DNA of 64,000 bases, from the NCBI RefSeq assembly GCF_027594545.1, contig NZ_CP115160.1, positions 1,621,001 through 1,685,000 on the forward strand, in the 5' to 3' direction. Below are positions 63,688 through 64,000 of the stretch, piece after piece (the stretch's first letter is position 1; each line of letters begins with the position of its first letter). Source of the DNA: Algoriphagus sp. TR-M9. GTDB lineage: Bacteria; Bacteroidota; Bacteroidia; Cytophagales; Cyclobacteriaceae. The notes under the pieces are model-generated. The model was not told the origin of the DNA, ran no database searches, and saw only the letters and a list, made by a program, of their open reading frames with translations. Made by a program: the position numbers and the translations under genes.

Positions 63688-64000
63688 TCCGCGCTGATAA
63701 ATATGTGTATTAGTATTAAAGCCCTTCCGTTCAGTTACTTAGTTTTTGGCATGACTTCAATGCAAAGCATGAAAAATGCGAATGAAACTGGAATGAAAAA
63801 TACTTCTAAAGTAGATCAGATGAAGATTCGCTACTAATGAAATTATAATTTGGTTGATGGTTAAATGACAAAGGCTGCCTGGTAATCTGGGCAGTTTTTT
63901 TTGTGGTTTTTGCAACCTGGGGATTCTTAAAAAAACTCTTTCATGGCAGTGACCACTGTCCCCAATAAGAAGGTTTGGGGTGTTGACGATGATTATGGTA
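63688..64000. other. Right-edge stretch without a confident gene
   Basis: A 44-codon frame (63703-63837) has no family likeness and is probably chance. A terminator follows. The last ~100 bases show no frame I can support. Confidence 0.5.
63873..63902 (+). terminator. Intrinsic terminator after the AztD-like gene region
   Basis: CTGCC (63875-63879) pairs with GGCAG (63890-63894) around TGGTAATCTG, followed by an uninterrupted T-run from 63895. Confidence 0.7.

Noticed and set aside
63703..63837. 44-codon open frame near the right edge
   Set aside because: There is no recognisable domain, the composition is unremarkable, and there is no ribosome-binding or promoter element ahead of it.

Overview
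The window looks like chromosomal DNA from a Cytophagales bacterium, most likely a Cyclobacteriaceae member close to Algoriphagus. The signs are gldC, SusC/CirA-type TonB receptors paired with lipoproteins (DUF4374, DUF4625), the order ftsX-DUF3098-uppP-truB-ribF, an ArgF'-type carbamoyltransferase, and promoters of the Bacteroidota form TTG-N19/20-TAnnTTTG. No species can be named from the sequence alone.

Layout. 1-1.4 kb: end of a TolC-like protein, a DUF1330 protein and a KDPG aldolase. 1.5-6.0 kb: a 1-Cys peroxiredoxin, then an arsenosugar-type cluster (CMD peroxidase-like protein, ArsS radical SAM enzyme, two glycosyltransferases, a DUF6134 protein) without arsM. 6-8.2 kb: a two-domain VOC protein converging on GAPDH. 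8.3-8.5 kb: two identical tRNA-Glu genes. 8.7-16 kb: a very large propeller/HEAT/cytochrome c lipoprotein, a PIG-L deacetylase and a TonB receptor. 16-23 kb (minus strand): gldC, scoAB, ribF, truB, uppP, DUF3098, ftsX, pdeM. 23-30 kb: DUF2147 and PhoX-like proteins, metY-metX behind a SAM-I riboswitch, carbonic anhydrase and SulP transporter. 30-38.6 kb (minus strand): an arginine cluster from a GNAT enzyme through argG, argC, argD, argF', argB, argE to argH. 39-46 kb: DsbA-like protein, TonB receptor with DUF4374 lipoprotein, two periplasmic propeller proteins. 46-54 kb: DUF2752 and TM2 proteins, a GH29 fucosidase, an alcohol dehydrogenase-like protein, a probable bacterial Vms1-type (VLRF1) release factor, unknowns and hrpB. 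54.6-56 kb: a small accessory island. 56-57.7 kb: a sulfatase. 58.1-63.7 kb: a metal-acquisition locus.

Two regions stand out. (1) The 58.1-63.7 kb locus holds a Fur-family regulator, a DUF4625 gene broken by one in-frame TAG, a TonB receptor, a His-rich DUF4625 lipoprotein and an AztD-like zinc-chaperone lipoprotein. Six copies of a palindrome TGCAA-N5-TTGCA (one imperfect) lie at its three promoters, at least one copy over each -33 element and, at two promoters, another over the -7 element. I read this as a Zur-controlled zinc uptake system. (2) The 54.67-55.98 kb island has integron-cassette geometry: the first bases of an Imm63 two-gene unit are the perfect reverse complement of an attC-like 1R box at its end, a second unit begins at that attC, and the second unit's end is interrupted by the 3' tail of a group II intron.

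Two families of short intergenic elements with terminal inverted repeats are scattered through the window: one of about 135-150 bp near 0.6, 16.4, 16.5 and 45.8 kb, and one with AAAGAGGCTGTCTCA ends near 16.7 and 57.8 kb.
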